64,000 nucleotides of DNA from contig JAMPEU010000003.1 in NCBI GenBank assembly GCA_023664865.1, positions 1 through 64,000 of the forward strand, in the 5' to 3' direction. Of the stretch, positions 9,206 to 17,891 are shown piece after piece (positions within the stretch are counted from its first letter, which is position 1; each line of letters begins with the position of its first letter). The notes beneath the pieces are model-generated. The model saw only the letters and a program-made list of their open reading frames with translations, ran no database searches and was not told where the DNA came from. The stretch is from Butyrivibrio sp. (GTDB taxonomy: Bacteria > Bacillota > Clostridia > Lachnospirales > Lachnospiraceae). The translations under genes were made by a program, and so were the position numbers.

Positions 9206-9724
9206 TTAGACTTTGATAAGAAAACTGCTTTTTCCAATCACCATATGGCATCTGTTCCAGCACTCGTCTTTGTATCGCAAGGCGTCTTTTGTTACGCTTT
9301 CCGTGGCAAAACCAAGTTTCGTATAACATTGTTTCGCCGCAATGTTATCTTCAAATACATTTATCCTGACTAAATCCACTCCGGTTATATTAAAAGCATA
9401 CTGCAAGGCTAAGCGCAGCATTTCTTTACCATATCCTGCTCCCCTTTTTTTGTTATCCACTATAACCAATTTAAGAAAGCCTGAATTATCATCAACATTG
9501 ATGGAATAACAGAAAAAGCCTACGACTTTTCCATTGCTTTCCGTTGCCACATATGCGCTGTCAGTCCAATCCATTGCGCTTTTTTCTAAAAAATTATGAA
9601 GATTTTCCTTTGTAACAGGGTACGGAATAAGGTTAGCGCACCACAAAGCATGGACTTTTTCATCATCAATCCATTTTTCTATATATTCGTAATCTTTGTC
9701 ATATATATATGGTCTTATTCTCAT
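9206..9724 (-). CDS. GNAT family N-acetyltransferase
   Basis: 172 residues. The acetyl-CoA binding motif A is visible as KKRGAGYGKEMLRLAL, and the late motif as NVFEDNIAAKQCYTKLGF. This arrangement is typical of RimJ/RimL-like or small-molecule acetyltransferases. The substrate is not recognisable. A GGGAG ribosome binding site precedes the ATG. It is followed downstream by the VTC cluster and preceded by a MATE gene 34 bases away, so co-transcription with the MATE gene is possible. Confidence 0.85.
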   Translation of the reverse strand: MRIRPYIYDKDYEYIEKWIDDEKVHALWCANLIPYPVTKENLHNFLEKSAMDWTDSAYVATESNGKVVGFFCYSINVDDNSGFLKLVIVDNKKRGAGYGKEMLRLALQYAFNITGVDLVRINVFEDNIAAKQCYTKLGFATESVTKDALRYKDECWNRCHMVIGKSSFLIKV

Positions 9725-9758
9725 ATGTTGGCTCTCCCGGTATTTAAATTTATAAAAA

Positions 9759-11153
9759 TTATTCCGTCACTATATTCTGCAGCCATACTCCCTTTTTAAC
9801 CAGAATAAAGCCTATAATGCACTTTATCCAGTCCGCTATCTGCACCATCGCGAAAATGACAATCACAGGCAGCAGCGTAAACCGGCTCAACAAGTAAGCT
9901 ACTGGGACGCTTACACACCAGACAAACACGCTGTCGAATAAAAACGTAACTATCGTCTTGCCGCCTGAACGCAGTGTAAAATAAGCTGCGTGCATGAACG
10001 CCGCCTGCGGCATAAAAATCGCTTGTGCAATAATAAGTTCCGCGGCAAGCGTCTTAACGTCCGCCGTCGTATTATAAATCTGCGGGAAGAACGGCGCAAT
10101 GCAGACCATCGCCGCCGCTACTATTATACAACTGCCAACAGAAAATGCAATTATCTTATTATCGGTATCCCTTGCCTCTTCCATCTTACCTGCACCCAAA
10201 AGCTGTCCTACGATTATCGCCACAGCGTCGCCCATCGCAATAAACACGACGTTGAATACGCCGTTGATTGTATTGGCGATATTAAGCCCCGCTATCACGC
10301 TGAGTCCTCTCACGGAATAACACTGTATAAGCACTGCCATTCCAGCCGACCACAATGTTTCGTTGATAAGTAACGGCGCGCCTTTTATAAAAAACTTTCC
10401 CACAAGATGTTTCGGCACTTTCAAGGTTTTATAAATTCCAACTATGTAAGGATTCTTTTCCTTATGCGTATGCGTCCATATGATCACAAGCGCCGCCTCG
10501 ACATACCTCGATATGACGGTCGCAATCGCCGCGCCTATTACTCCGAGCGCGGGCAGCCCCAGCTTGCCGTAAATAAGCAGATAGTTAAAAAACAGATTGA
10601 CGATGACTGCAGCAACGCCCGCTTTCATCGGCACTACCGTTTCCCCACATTCACGTAAGATGCTTACATATACCTGAACCACCATAAATGCGGGCAGCCC
10701 TAAAAGCATTACATGCAGATAGCTTATACCATAGTTTAATGTAGCCGCAAGGTCTCCGCCATCGTTGCTGCCGTTTAAATACAGCTGAATCAGATTGCTG
10801 CCAAAAAGCAGCAATAAAGCCACAGCGCCCACTGTCAGTATCAACGCCATCCAGAGCTTATAACGGAAGGTGTGCTTGATGCCTTCCACATCCTTCTGAC
10901 CATAATACTGCGCCGTAAAAATACCCGCGCCGGCGTGTCCGCCAAATATGCACAAGTAGTATATCATAAGAAGCTGGTTGACAATCGCCACGCCCGACAT
11001 CTGTTCGGTGCCAATCTGTCCCACCATGATATTGTCAAGCATTCCGACGAAATTCGTAATGCCGTTCTGCACCATGATGGGAACTGCAACGGCAAGAACC
11101 ATCTTATAAAAAGCCTTATCGCCTATGTACTTTTTTGCAAACTTACCAGCCAT
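9759..11153 (-). CDS. MATE family efflux transporter (second)
   Basis: 464 residues with twelve hydrophobic segments. The N-terminus carries VPIMVQNGITNFVGMLDNIMVG, of the NorM/DinF-type MATE pattern. It is not a close copy of the gene at 1943; the two share only family features. The substrate is unknown. The start is supported by AAAGG upstream. It may be co-transcribed with the GNAT gene 34 bases downstream. Confidence 0.87.
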   Translation of the reverse strand: MAGKFAKKYIGDKAFYKMVLAVAVPIMVQNGITNFVGMLDNIMVGQIGTEQMSGVAIVNQLLMIYYLCIFGGHAGAGIFTAQYYGQKDVEGIKHTFRYKLWMALILTVGAVALLLLFGSNLIQLYLNGSNDGGDLAATLNYGISYLHVMLLGLPAFMVVQVYVSILRECGETVVPMKAGVAAVIVNLFFNYLLIYGKLGLPALGVIGAAIATVISRYVEAALVIIWTHTHKEKNPYIVGIYKTLKVPKHLVGKFFIKGAPLLINETLWSAGMAVLIQCYSVRGLSVIAGLNIANTINGVFNVVFIAMGDAVAIIVGQLLGAGKMEEARDTDNKIIAFSVGSCIIVAAAMVCIAPFFPQIYNTTADVKTLAAELIIAQAIFMPQAAFMHAAYFTLRSGGKTIVTFLFDSVFVWCVSVPVAYLLSRFTLLPVIVIFAMVQIADWIKCIIGFILVKKGVWLQNIVTE

Positions 11154-11211
11154 TCATATAACCTTTCTAAATTCTGCCGCCAGGTGTATATACATCCGGC
11201 GGCAATACAAA

Positions 11212-11379
11212 TTACTGTAACTTTTTTCTTCTGACAAAATATAGCGCCCCGACTACAATGAGTGCTGCGCCGATACATATATTGGACGCCCTGGTATTGA
11301 AGAGTCCTTCCGTCAAAGCAACAACTCCTGCAAATACAAACAATGCGCCTGCCAACATGTTCATTGTCTTAGTATTCAT
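11212..11379 (-). CDS. 55-residue two-helix membrane peptide
   Basis: A short gene encoding MNTKTMNMLAGALFVFAGVV and onward, with two hydrophobic segments (about 8-23 and 32-50) and a basic end (RRKKLQ). GGAGGTGCTT stands directly before the ATG, which makes it convincing despite its size. The family is not recognised. It lies 58 bases upstream of the MATE gene in the same direction and may be its operon partner. Confidence 0.6.
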   Translation of the reverse strand: MNTKTMNMLAGALFVFAGVVALTEGLFNTRASNICIGAALIVVGALYFVRRKKLQ

Positions 11380-11517
11380 AAGCACCTCCACCTATTATGT
11401 TATTATGTTTTTCCACAGAAAGACAAATCCGCTTGTTTTCTTGTGGCTATTACATTGTAGCACATAGGTTATGAATATTAATTATCAATATTTTCCTTCC
11501 ACGGTATTTTCGGTTAT

Positions 11518-12216
11518 CTATGGTTTATTTTTTAAAATTTTTAAACTTTTTAAGTATTCTTTCTGCTCCGGCGTAATGCGGTTGCTTTCAATCGACTTCT
11601 GAATCGCTTTATTGTGCGTCCAGACATCCAGCCGCCTTTCTTCTATATACGGCAGGACTTTCTCATACTGCTTCGCCAACGCAGTCGCAAAATACCACGC
11701 AATCATCATGTTTATGTAATATTCGTCCGACCTGATTTCCGCTATCATTTCAGTATACTTAATATCAAAGCCATCGTCAAGAAAATGCACCATCAACATT
11801 TCTATGGCAAACCGTACGGTGTATGTCTTATCGGAAGATATCCATTCATCTATATATGCAAGAAGTTCCTCTCTGTGCTTTTTGAATACCTTCGGAGATA
11901 ACTGGTCACAGGTTGCCCAATTATCAATAAAGGGAAGGAAACGACATACCTCTGCCATACACTGCCCGAAATCTTTAATCTCCGAAATGATAAAGGCATG
12001 AAGCTGGTTCTCATCATAATACTGATGTGGCAGTACATTCAGAAATTCGGAGATGTCAGCCCTTTTTATAAGCTGTTTCGCATACCCCCGCAGTTCTGGA
12101 GTCCTCACGCCTATTATGGCATCATAATCCACAGTCGGTATAAGTTTACTTTGAAAATCTCGGTACTTTTTATCCTGTATTCTAAAAAGTTCGTTTTGTA
12201 TCTCATCTGGCAGCAT
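11518..12216 (-). CDS. AlkD-like DNA alkylation repair protein
   Basis: 232 residues, all helical, of the AlkC/AlkD HEAT-repeat glycosylase family. Signature stretches are IIGVRTPELRGYAK near the N-terminus, NWATCDQLSPK and VRFAIEMLMVHFLDD. These enzymes excise 3- and 7-alkyl purines by wrapping the duplex. I chose the ATG at 12216 because AAGGAG stands upstream; the longer frame begins at a TTG that lies upstream of that site. Single gene. Confidence 0.85.
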   Translation of the reverse strand: MLPDEIQNELFRIQDKKYRDFQSKLIPTVDYDAIIGVRTPELRGYAKQLIKRADISEFLNVLPHQYYDENQLHAFIISEIKDFGQCMAEVCRFLPFIDNWATCDQLSPKVFKKHREELLAYIDEWISSDKTYTVRFAIEMLMVHFLDDGFDIKYTEMIAEIRSDEYYINMMIAWYFATALAKQYEKVLPYIEERRLDVWTHNKAIQKSIESNRITPEQKEYLKSLKILKNKP

Positions 12217-12298
12217 ATAGTTCTTGTACTCCTTTTGCAATTATCTATTGTTCGGCTTTTGTTAAACTATAATTTCATAATCATATATTATCCTTAAT

Positions 12299-13126
12299 TC
12301 ATGATAAGCAATATAACATTATTGCCTGCTGAACATAAAGCAGACATTTTTTAAACTCATATCCGGCGAAATATTCGGAGTTAATTACATCTTGTGACAC
12401 TTCTTCATCTCTGTAAAACGGCGGGCAAGAATTTAATATTGCGCCTTTGTTTGCTTTTTCCATAATTTCTTTTGTAACTTGAAAATCTTTAAAATCATCA
12501 AGCGCCGCCGCTGGCAGCGAATCGGTGCAGACAATATCTTTTCCCACTATTGCAGTTTTGATGTCATGGTATACGGTCAGCCCTTCAATCTCATAGCCCA
12601 CGGGACAACATTGCTCTAATTCAAATCCTACCGTCTTAGATGCTTCTTTCCATGCCCTTCCTATATTTCCATCTACCCCGCAAAAGAGAAATTTATATTT
12701 TGTAATATCGCCTTTAATTTTCGACAGCGCATACAAGTCTGAAAGGATTTCACAGGGGTGGTTTATCGCCGTCATTGCATTGATTACTGGAACTTTTGAA
12801 TACTTTGCTATCGTTTCTATTACCCCTATCTCGCTATGCCGCACAATAAGTAAATCAGCCCAGTTATTCAGGTAGCCGACAACGTCCTGCAAGTCCTCTT
12901 TTTTATCAAGCGTCTCTGTGGGGAAAAGAATAGACTGTCCGCCTAATAAATATATTCCTTTTTCATAAGTAACCCTCGTCCTGATACTGGTACTTGGAAA
13001 AAACATAACTGCGGTTTTGCCCGCCAAATCTCCACTATGCTTTCCATGCTCAAGTTCGTCTGCTGTTTTATATATCTCTTTGATTTCGTCTGGCGTGTAA
13101 TCGCTTAACCTAATCAGATTTTTCAT
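12299..13126 (-). CDS. Ornithine/aspartate carbamoyltransferase family protein
   Basis: 275 residues with both carbamoyltransferase domains, but shorter than usual OTC (about 310-330). The carbamoyl-phosphate loop is STSIRTR (residues 45-51, usually STRTR), the HPxQ motif reads HPCE, and the HCLP motif reads SCPPF, followed by a conserved-looking RDEEV. These changes suggest a substrate other than ornithine, so I do not assign argF. GGGGAG precedes the ATG and overlaps the end of an upstream remnant frame (13132), suggesting loss of an operon partner. Confidence 0.75.
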   Translation of the reverse strand: MKNLIRLSDYTPDEIKEIYKTADELEHGKHSGDLAGKTAVMFFPSTSIRTRVTYEKGIYLLGGQSILFPTETLDKKEDLQDVVGYLNNWADLLIVRHSEIGVIETIAKYSKVPVINAMTAINHPCEILSDLYALSKIKGDITKYKFLFCGVDGNIGRAWKEASKTVGFELEQCCPVGYEIEGLTVYHDIKTAIVGKDIVCTDSLPAAALDDFKDFQVTKEIMEKANKGAILNSCPPFYRDEEVSQDVINSEYFAGYEFKKCLLYVQQAIMLYCLS

Positions 13127-13131
13127 TAAAA

Positions 13132-13257
13132 TCAGCTCCCCGGCAAATCTTTAATTAGCGGCTGTATCGCCTTATAAATACCTATATTAAGCATTGCCGT
13201 GCAAAAAACATCATCCGCATCGGCCAATGCCGCATGGTTATATGATGTCAAAAATAA
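13132..13257 (-). pseudogene. C-terminal remnant of an operon partner gene
   Basis: An open frame without a start encodes ALADADDVFCTAMLNIGIYK and a few more residues, then stops with TGA five bases before the carbamoyltransferase start. The sequence looks protein-coding, but it is cut upstream by an in-frame stop (13267). The parent family is not recognised. Its position, with the downstream ribosome binding site inside its stop region, is that of a translationally coupled former neighbour. Confidence 0.4.
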
Positions 13258-13419
13258 AAGGCAATGTCAAGGAATACTATCTTTTTATAATCTATAAAAG
13301 TTCATTAAAAGCTAAGTATCTTAAATTCCTAATAAATTTTTAATTTTTCTGTATTTAGCTATAAATATGCATATAATATATTGAACTCAGATTATCGAGT
13401 TCCCAGAAAGATTTTATGT

Positions 13420-13447
13420 TTGACTAAAAGCTTTTTTGTGTTATAAT
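13420..13447 (+). promoter_or_regulatory. Strong sigma-A promoter for structured RNA
   Basis: TTGACT (13420-13425), a 16-base spacer and a perfect TATAAT (13442-13447) point to a start near 13454, right before the structured region. A perfect 6-base inverted repeat (GAACTC / GAGTTC, 13384-13403) lies just upstream. Confidence 0.7.
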
Positions 13448-13453
13448 AATTAC

Positions 13454-13626
13454 AGAGGATAGCGGCAATGACCAGCTATCGTTGGCATTGAAGCAGTTGA
13501 CTGTTTCGGTATGCAGCCAGTTGTGGAGCCAGTCAGTGGGTTGTGCGATAACCACAAACCGAATAGATTCTTCTGAATCGAACAAAAACGCATGATAAGG
13601 CCTTGCATCTGCAAGGTCTTTTATAT
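13454..13626 (+). ncRNA. Structured RNA with terminator upstream of PBECR4-like gene
   Basis: The predicted transcript contains the following stems. GATAGC/GCTATC (13458-13463 with 13475-13480) has a loop whose CAATG-A-CCA can pair with TGGCATTG just downstream (13483-13490), forming an H-type pseudoknot or an alternative stem. TGACTG/CAGTCA pairs 13498-13503 with 13530-13535. GGTTGTG/CACAAACC surrounds CGATAAC. GATTC/GAATC pairs 13566-13570 with 13575-13579. It ends in an intrinsic terminator. The family is not recognised. Promoter, RNA, terminator and toxin-like gene follow the order of type III toxin-antitoxin loci, but I see no tandem antitoxin repeats. Confidence 0.55.
13599..13626 (+). 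terminator. Intrinsic terminator of the structured RNA
   Basis: GGCCTTGC / GCAAGGTC forms an 8-pair stem (one G-U) with a 4-base loop, followed by TTTTATATTTT. It stands 20 bases before the start of the downstream gene, so read-through or regulated termination would set expression of that gene. Confidence 0.7.
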
Positions 13627-13645
13627 TTTGAAAGGAAAATTAAGT

Positions 13646-14250
13646 ATGGATACTAAACCAGATGATATATTATATCAGGCAGCTTCCGCATGGAACAAAT
13701 TAACGGAATATCGTTACAAATTTATATATGGCTATAAAAATAAGCTCTACCACATTAATCTCACCTTTTCAGTGGAAGATTTTCCTCATCTTGCCGGTTT
13801 CCAATATTTAAAGGATATTTCATTTCCAAGGTATAATCACAGAAAAATTGTATCGCGTATCATTGATGGTGCCATAAAGTTTGAGCAAATTCAAAAAGTA
13901 TACAATATGAGACTATGGTACTTCCAAGACTTGATGCCCTAGTCCAAATACAACATACTTTGGATAGCGATTTTAATCTGTTTTCATATAAGCCGAATAT
14001 GTACCCTTTCTATACACAGATTAAAGCCGACTATCTTATTTCCAGACATTCTGAGATGACAAGCTTCATTTTTATAATACACACTAATATTGATGGGACT
14101 GCAAAATGTGACTATCTCTGCTGCTCTGCTTTTAAGCAAACGGAGAGAAACTATGAAACCAATCAAAAAAATCTTACTCTTCTAAAAAAGGAACGAATAC
14201 ATATTAATAGTAATCAGTCCACAATTCTTTTGGACAAGATTACTCTATAA
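13646..14250 (+). pseudogene. PBECR4-like nuclease domain gene, frameshifted
   Basis: The first frame (13646-13942, 98 residues) reads MDTKPDDILYQAASAWNKL and contains FPHLAGFQYLKD, matching the PBECR4 domain (phage Barnase-EndoU-ColicinE5/D-RelE-like nuclease fold). It stops at TAG soon after YNMRL. The other frame continues naturally with VLPRLDALVQIQHTL to 14250. Removing two bases (or adding one) near 13922 would join them into one protein of about 200 residues. The start has an AAAGGA ribosome binding site. The gene is either inactivated or needs frameshifting. Family knowledge suggests an RNase; activity is inference. Confidence 0.6.
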
Positions 14251-14343
14251 GTAAATCTTTTTAATAGCAATACAACTGATATTATAGTAAAATTATATTC
14301 AAGGAATCCAGAATAAGCGGAATTAAGAGTAAGGGAAATTTTT

Positions 14344-14823
14344 ATGGACAACATCAGAAAAGCCATAGCACAGGATGCTTCAAGATTAGCGGAAATATTA
14401 ATATTTACAAAAAGAATGAACTATAGGAAGATTTTTCACAACGATAAAGTTTCCTTTGGGGAAATGCAGGTCTTACCCTTAGCACAGGATTATATCAACA
14501 ACTCGGAAAAGCTTGAAAACATCTGGGTATATGATGATGAATTTGTAAAAGGAATGTTCCATGTAGAAGGAAACGAGCTTATTGAACTATATGTAGACTC
14601 CTTCTTCCAAAACGAAGGCATCGGTGCAAAGTTAGTCGAGTTTGCGATTCAAACGTATGATATTTCGACCTTATTTGTCTTAGAAAAGAATACCGATGCA
14701 ATTCGTTTTTATAGACGTCATGGTTTTTCATTGACCGGGGAACGTCAACTTGAAGAAGGGACGAGCGAGTATGTTGTGAAGATGGCGCGGCATCGTTTCG
14801 CACCATTTCCGCAGGCGCATTGA
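14344..14823 (+). CDS. GNAT family N-acetyltransferase
   Basis: 159 residues. The core GNAT motif is seen as VDSFFQNEGIGAKLVEFA, where the usual Q/R-x-x-G-x-G/A loop is QNEGIG, followed by LEKNTDAIRFYRRHGF. It resembles RimI-like and small-molecule acetyltransferases. The substrate is unknown. AAGGGA precedes the ATG by seven bases. It stands alone between the PBECR4-like pseudogene and the convergent ABC operon. Confidence 0.87.
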   Translation: MDNIRKAIAQDASRLAEILIFTKRMNYRKIFHNDKVSFGEMQVLPLAQDYINNSEKLENIWVYDDEFVKGMFHVEGNELIELYVDSFFQNEGIGAKLVEFAIQTYDISTLFVLEKNTDAIRFYRRHGFSLTGERQLEEGTSEYVVKMARHRFAPFPQAH

Positions 14824-14846
14824 AAATACAAAGTCATAGAATATAA

Positions 14847-14892
14847 ATAAGGTGCAAAATCCATTGAATTTAGAACTTTACACCTTGTTAAT
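14847..14892. terminator. Convergent terminator hairpin
   Basis: AAGGTGCAAA and TTTACACCTT form a stem with a long loop between the GNAT gene and the convergent permease gene. Flanking T-rich and A-rich runs would allow use in both directions. The loop is long, so confidence is modest. Confidence 0.4.
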
Positions 14893-16098
14893 TTATCCCG
14901 CCTTTACAAATCCCTTCTTTGTAAACATAAACGCAACAATACTAATCACGGCATATACAATTACCGCCATTTCCAGATACGGAATCACAATGTCTCCAAA
15001 CGTATAACTCACATACGAGCTTATCACGTTTTTGATATCAAATACCCTGACCGGAAAAAGATAATTGATATGATTCCATACGCCGCTTTCCCTGCTCATA
15101 TCAAAAAACGCCGGCGCAATAATGATTGCCGCACCAATAACCAGCGTTACAAACGAAGAGCGCAATCCTGCGGAACAGCACAGCAATACTAATGTTATCG
15201 TAACGCCAATCATAAGATTGACTGCAGCTGCGGCGAGCAGAGTCTGCCCCACAGTGAGATTATACGGTATCACGGAGTCCCATAACTGTATCGGCAAATC
15301 AGCCCCCGGCAAACCCACAAGCGCAGCGGTCACTCCTACCGCAAGCAGCGCTCCGCCCGATAAATAGCATACTGTAAAAATCAGGGAGACTGCGATTTTA
15401 CTAAGAATCATTTTACTTTTTCCATGCTTCGTCGTAAGTAAAAGCGACGCTGCACCTTGCTCATACTCATATGAAAATACTGAACTTACGCATATTACAA
15501 TCACAAGCTGCAGATACAAGCCCACGAAAGTAAGACTAAGCAGGCTGTCCATAACGCTTATGCTCCCCCAGCGAAACGGAATGTTAGTGTTTTGCGCTTT
15601 TTTAATCCAGTATTCTTTCTCTATTTCTTTATAATTTCCAAAGGAAAAATCGCAGTTTAAATAATTGGAAATCTTCTCCATGCGCATTTCATAAAACCTT
15701 GCGCCGTCAGTTAAATCGACTCTGCCAAGCGCGCCGATATCCGTATTTTTCTCCCGCATATCCGTATAATTTTTAGAGACAAAATAAAATATATTGCCAA
15801 GCGGTCTGATAATTTCGACATATGCCTTGTCGCTCTCTAAGTCCATACCATGACTCTGTATTTCGCCAATCAGCTTAGTTACATATTCCTCAGTGATTAT
15901 ATCGGTCTGCATTTTTGCCCTTTCCTGATCCAAGTGCAGTGCTTCCGTCCCCTCTATATAAGCGCCGCTATTTTCATCATAGAAACTCTCCTGCGCCAAA
16001 TAGGAAAATATACATATGATAATCAGGGCATACCCCAGCAGCATTGCCGCTGCGTTCAGCCTGCGTTCAAATATTTTCTTCCACTCATATCGCATCAT
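14893..16098 (-). CDS. ABC-2 type transporter permease
   Basis: About 401 residues. One N-terminal membrane segment (about 17-37) is followed by a large extracellular domain of about 120 residues and five C-terminal segments, the layout of ABC-2 permeases. It is encoded 63 bases downstream of its ATPase. The start at 16098 gives AAGGAG a nine-base spacing; the ATG at 16104 would be too close. With the ECF sigma factor upstream, a role in envelope stress or antimicrobial-peptide export is plausible but not shown. Confidence 0.8.
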   Translation of the reverse strand: MMRYEWKKIFERRLNAAAMLLGYALIIICIFSYLAQESFYDENSGAYIEGTEALHLDQERAKMQTDIITEEYVTKLIGEIQSHGMDLESDKAYVEIIRPLGNIFYFVSKNYTDMREKNTDIGALGRVDLTDGARFYEMRMEKISNYLNCDFSFGNYKEIEKEYWIKKAQNTNIPFRWGSISVMDSLLSLTFVGLYLQLVIVICVSSVFSYEYEQGAASLLLTTKHGKSKMILSKIAVSLIFTVCYLSGGALLAVGVTAALVGLPGADLPIQLWDSVIPYNLTVGQTLLAAAAVNLMIGVTITLVLLCCSAGLRSSFVTLVIGAAIIIAPAFFDMSRESGVWNHINYLFPVRVFDIKNVISSYVSYTFGDIVIPYLEMAVIVYAVISIVAFMFTKKGFVKAG

Positions 16099-16161
16099 CG
16101 CCATTCTCTCCTTCTCGTTTTCATGCAGTCAGCGCAATAAGTGCGTAGACCTGCTGAATAA

Positions 16162-16905
16162 TTACTCTTCCTCGAAATAATACAGATAAAGTTTTTCCAA
16201 GTTAAACTCCGCCGCCGTATCTGTATCCGCTACTTTAAGATAATGCTCCCTTAAATCTTTAAGCGTCCCCTGCGCAATAAACTGCCCCTGCTTCATTAGA
16301 AAAATCCAATCCGCAATTTCTTCCACGTCCGAAACAATATGCGTGGAAAGAATGACAATCCGCTCCTTACCTAAGTCTGCAATCATATTGCGGAAACGCA
16401 CCCGCTCCTTCGGGTCTAATCCCGCGGTAGGTTCGTCCAGCACAAGAATCTTCGGCTCGTTTAAAAGCGCCTGCGCGATACCGAGCCTCTGCCGCATACC
16501 GCCTGAAAAAGTTTTAATCTTATGCCGCATCTCACAATCAAGCCCTACTTTGCGCAAAAGATATTCACTCTGCTTTCTCGCATATTTACGGTTAAGCCCT
16601 TTTAATGAAGCGATATATAGCATAAATTCCATCGCGGTAAAGTTAGGATAATAGCCAAAATCCTGCGGCAGATATCCCAGAAGGTCGCGATATCTTTCCT
16701 TCATCGCGCCAATCTCTTCACCGTCAAGCCTAATTTCGCCGCTGCTAATCTCCGCAATGCCGCATATCATACGCATAAGAGTCGTTTTGCCCGCTCCATT
16801 TGCACCGAGCAGTCCATAGACTCCTTCGCTTAGCGTCACACTCAAGCGGTCTACTGCAATTTTATTTTTATACTGCTTTGTCACCCTGTCTAATGTCAGT
16901 TCCAT
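16162..16905 (-). CDS. ABC transporter ATP-binding protein
   Basis: 247 residues with Walker A GANGAGKTT, Q loop (LPQDFG), signature SGGMRQRLG, Walker B ILVLDEP and the switch His in LSTHIV. The start at 16905 has AAAGGA upstream; the eight residues of the longer frame precede that site. It pairs with the permease downstream. A strong inverted repeat at 16936-16997 separates it from the upstream membrane-protein gene. Confidence 0.92.
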   Translation of the reverse strand: MELTLDRVTKQYKNKIAVDRLSVTLSEGVYGLLGANGAGKTTLMRMICGIAEISSGEIRLDGEEIGAMKERYRDLLGYLPQDFGYYPNFTAMEFMLYIASLKGLNRKYARKQSEYLLRKVGLDCEMRHKIKTFSGGMRQRLGIAQALLNEPKILVLDEPTAGLDPKERVRFRNMIADLGKERIVILSTHIVSDVEEIADWIFLMKQGQFIAQGTLKDLREHYLKVADTDTAAEFNLEKLYLYYFEEE

Positions 16906-16935
16906 ATTAAAGTTCCTTTCTATTATCATTCATAT

Positions 16936-16997
16936 AAGCGCTTACTAAACTTTGCACCTAATAAGGATGATAGTGCAAAGTATGCAATCAAAGCGCT
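16936..16997 (-). promoter_or_regulatory. Nested inverted repeats inside the ABC operon
   Basis: AAGCGCTT..AAGCGCT enclose ACTTTGCAC..GTGCAAAGT, giving a long interrupted stem between the membrane-protein gene and the ATPase. There is no clear T tract. It could be an mRNA processing or attenuation hairpin, or a repressor operator for the ABC genes. Confidence 0.4.
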
Positions 16998-17027
16998 GTA
17001 TTAGAATGTTTAATAATTGTCTAAATG

Positions 17028-17891
17028 TTATTCATGGCACACAATCTGCTCGTAAACTTCTAACTTTTTACTTAGGCATACAAACTGCCACACATCGAAG
17101 ATAACGCCTGCCACGCACGCTATACACCAAACTTTGAAATAAATAGGCTGATACCAGCCGAAACGCTCCGTATCTCCTGCAATTACTAAAACCACCGTGG
17201 ACAAGTATACCCCTGCTGCCACATTCCGCAACATCTCGCCCTGACAATGCTGCATTAATTTCAAAATAATCCCCGTCATAATGAGCATGGGCGTAATCCC
17301 ATATATGAGCAGCCATCCTACATTCGATTCAAGGCGCGGACGCAGACAGAGCATACATGTAAGCAGCATAAGAAAATGTACCGCACATAACGCCATCATG
17401 CGTATCATCACCACGCTCCGCAGAGAATATTTCGTTGCATATTCGATTTCCAACATACTCCTCTGGTACACTTTCGTAACCTCTTCTACCGTCAACAGTA
17501 CAAGCAGCGGCGGCAGAAGCGAAACTGCCATCAGAACTTCGTTTTGCCCGCTTTTTCCAAGAAGCGCCGGCACTCCGTTTAACATCACATAACAGAATAT
17601 TGCAAGCCATACCGCCTGCCAGAATAGACAGTATCTTCCCAGATAGCCAAGCTGCTCTATGATAAAAGTCCATACACTGCCTCTGGTATTTAGCGTAATA
17701 CCTGCGCCATTTTTACCATGCAGGATTTCCTGCATTTTGATTTCGGATTTTAACTTCATAAGTTCTTGCGTTTTGACTTCTTTTTCAATTTGCAAAAGTT
17801 TCTGAACATTGCTCTCTTTTTCTATTGGTACGATTTTCTTGCTTGCAGACGCATATTGTCTTAGCTTTCGCCTAATCTCCTTTTGTCCCAT
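17028..17891 (-). CDS. Multi-pass membrane protein downstream of ECF sigma factor
   Basis: 287 residues. The first 75 or so are charged and repetitive (KLLQIEKEVKTQELMKLKSE), then six or seven hydrophobic segments follow. The position and the translational overlap (20 bases) with the ECF sigma gene are those of an anti-sigma partner, but no zinc finger is present, so this role is inference. The membrane part resembles polytopic subunits often encoded beside ABC-2 exporters. GGAGG precedes the ATG within the sigma gene. Confidence 0.65.
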   Translation of the reverse strand: MGQKEIRRKLRQYASASKKIVPIEKESNVQKLLQIEKEVKTQELMKLKSEIKMQEILHGKNGAGITLNTRGSVWTFIIEQLGYLGRYCLFWQAVWLAIFCYVMLNGVPALLGKSGQNEVLMAVSLLPPLLVLLTVEEVTKVYQRSMLEIEYATKYSLRSVVMIRMMALCAVHFLMLLTCMLCLRPRLESNVGWLLIYGITPMLIMTGIILKLMQHCQGEMLRNVAAGVYLSTVVLVIAGDTERFGWYQPIYFKVWCIACVAGVIFDVWQFVCLSKKLEVYEQIVCHE

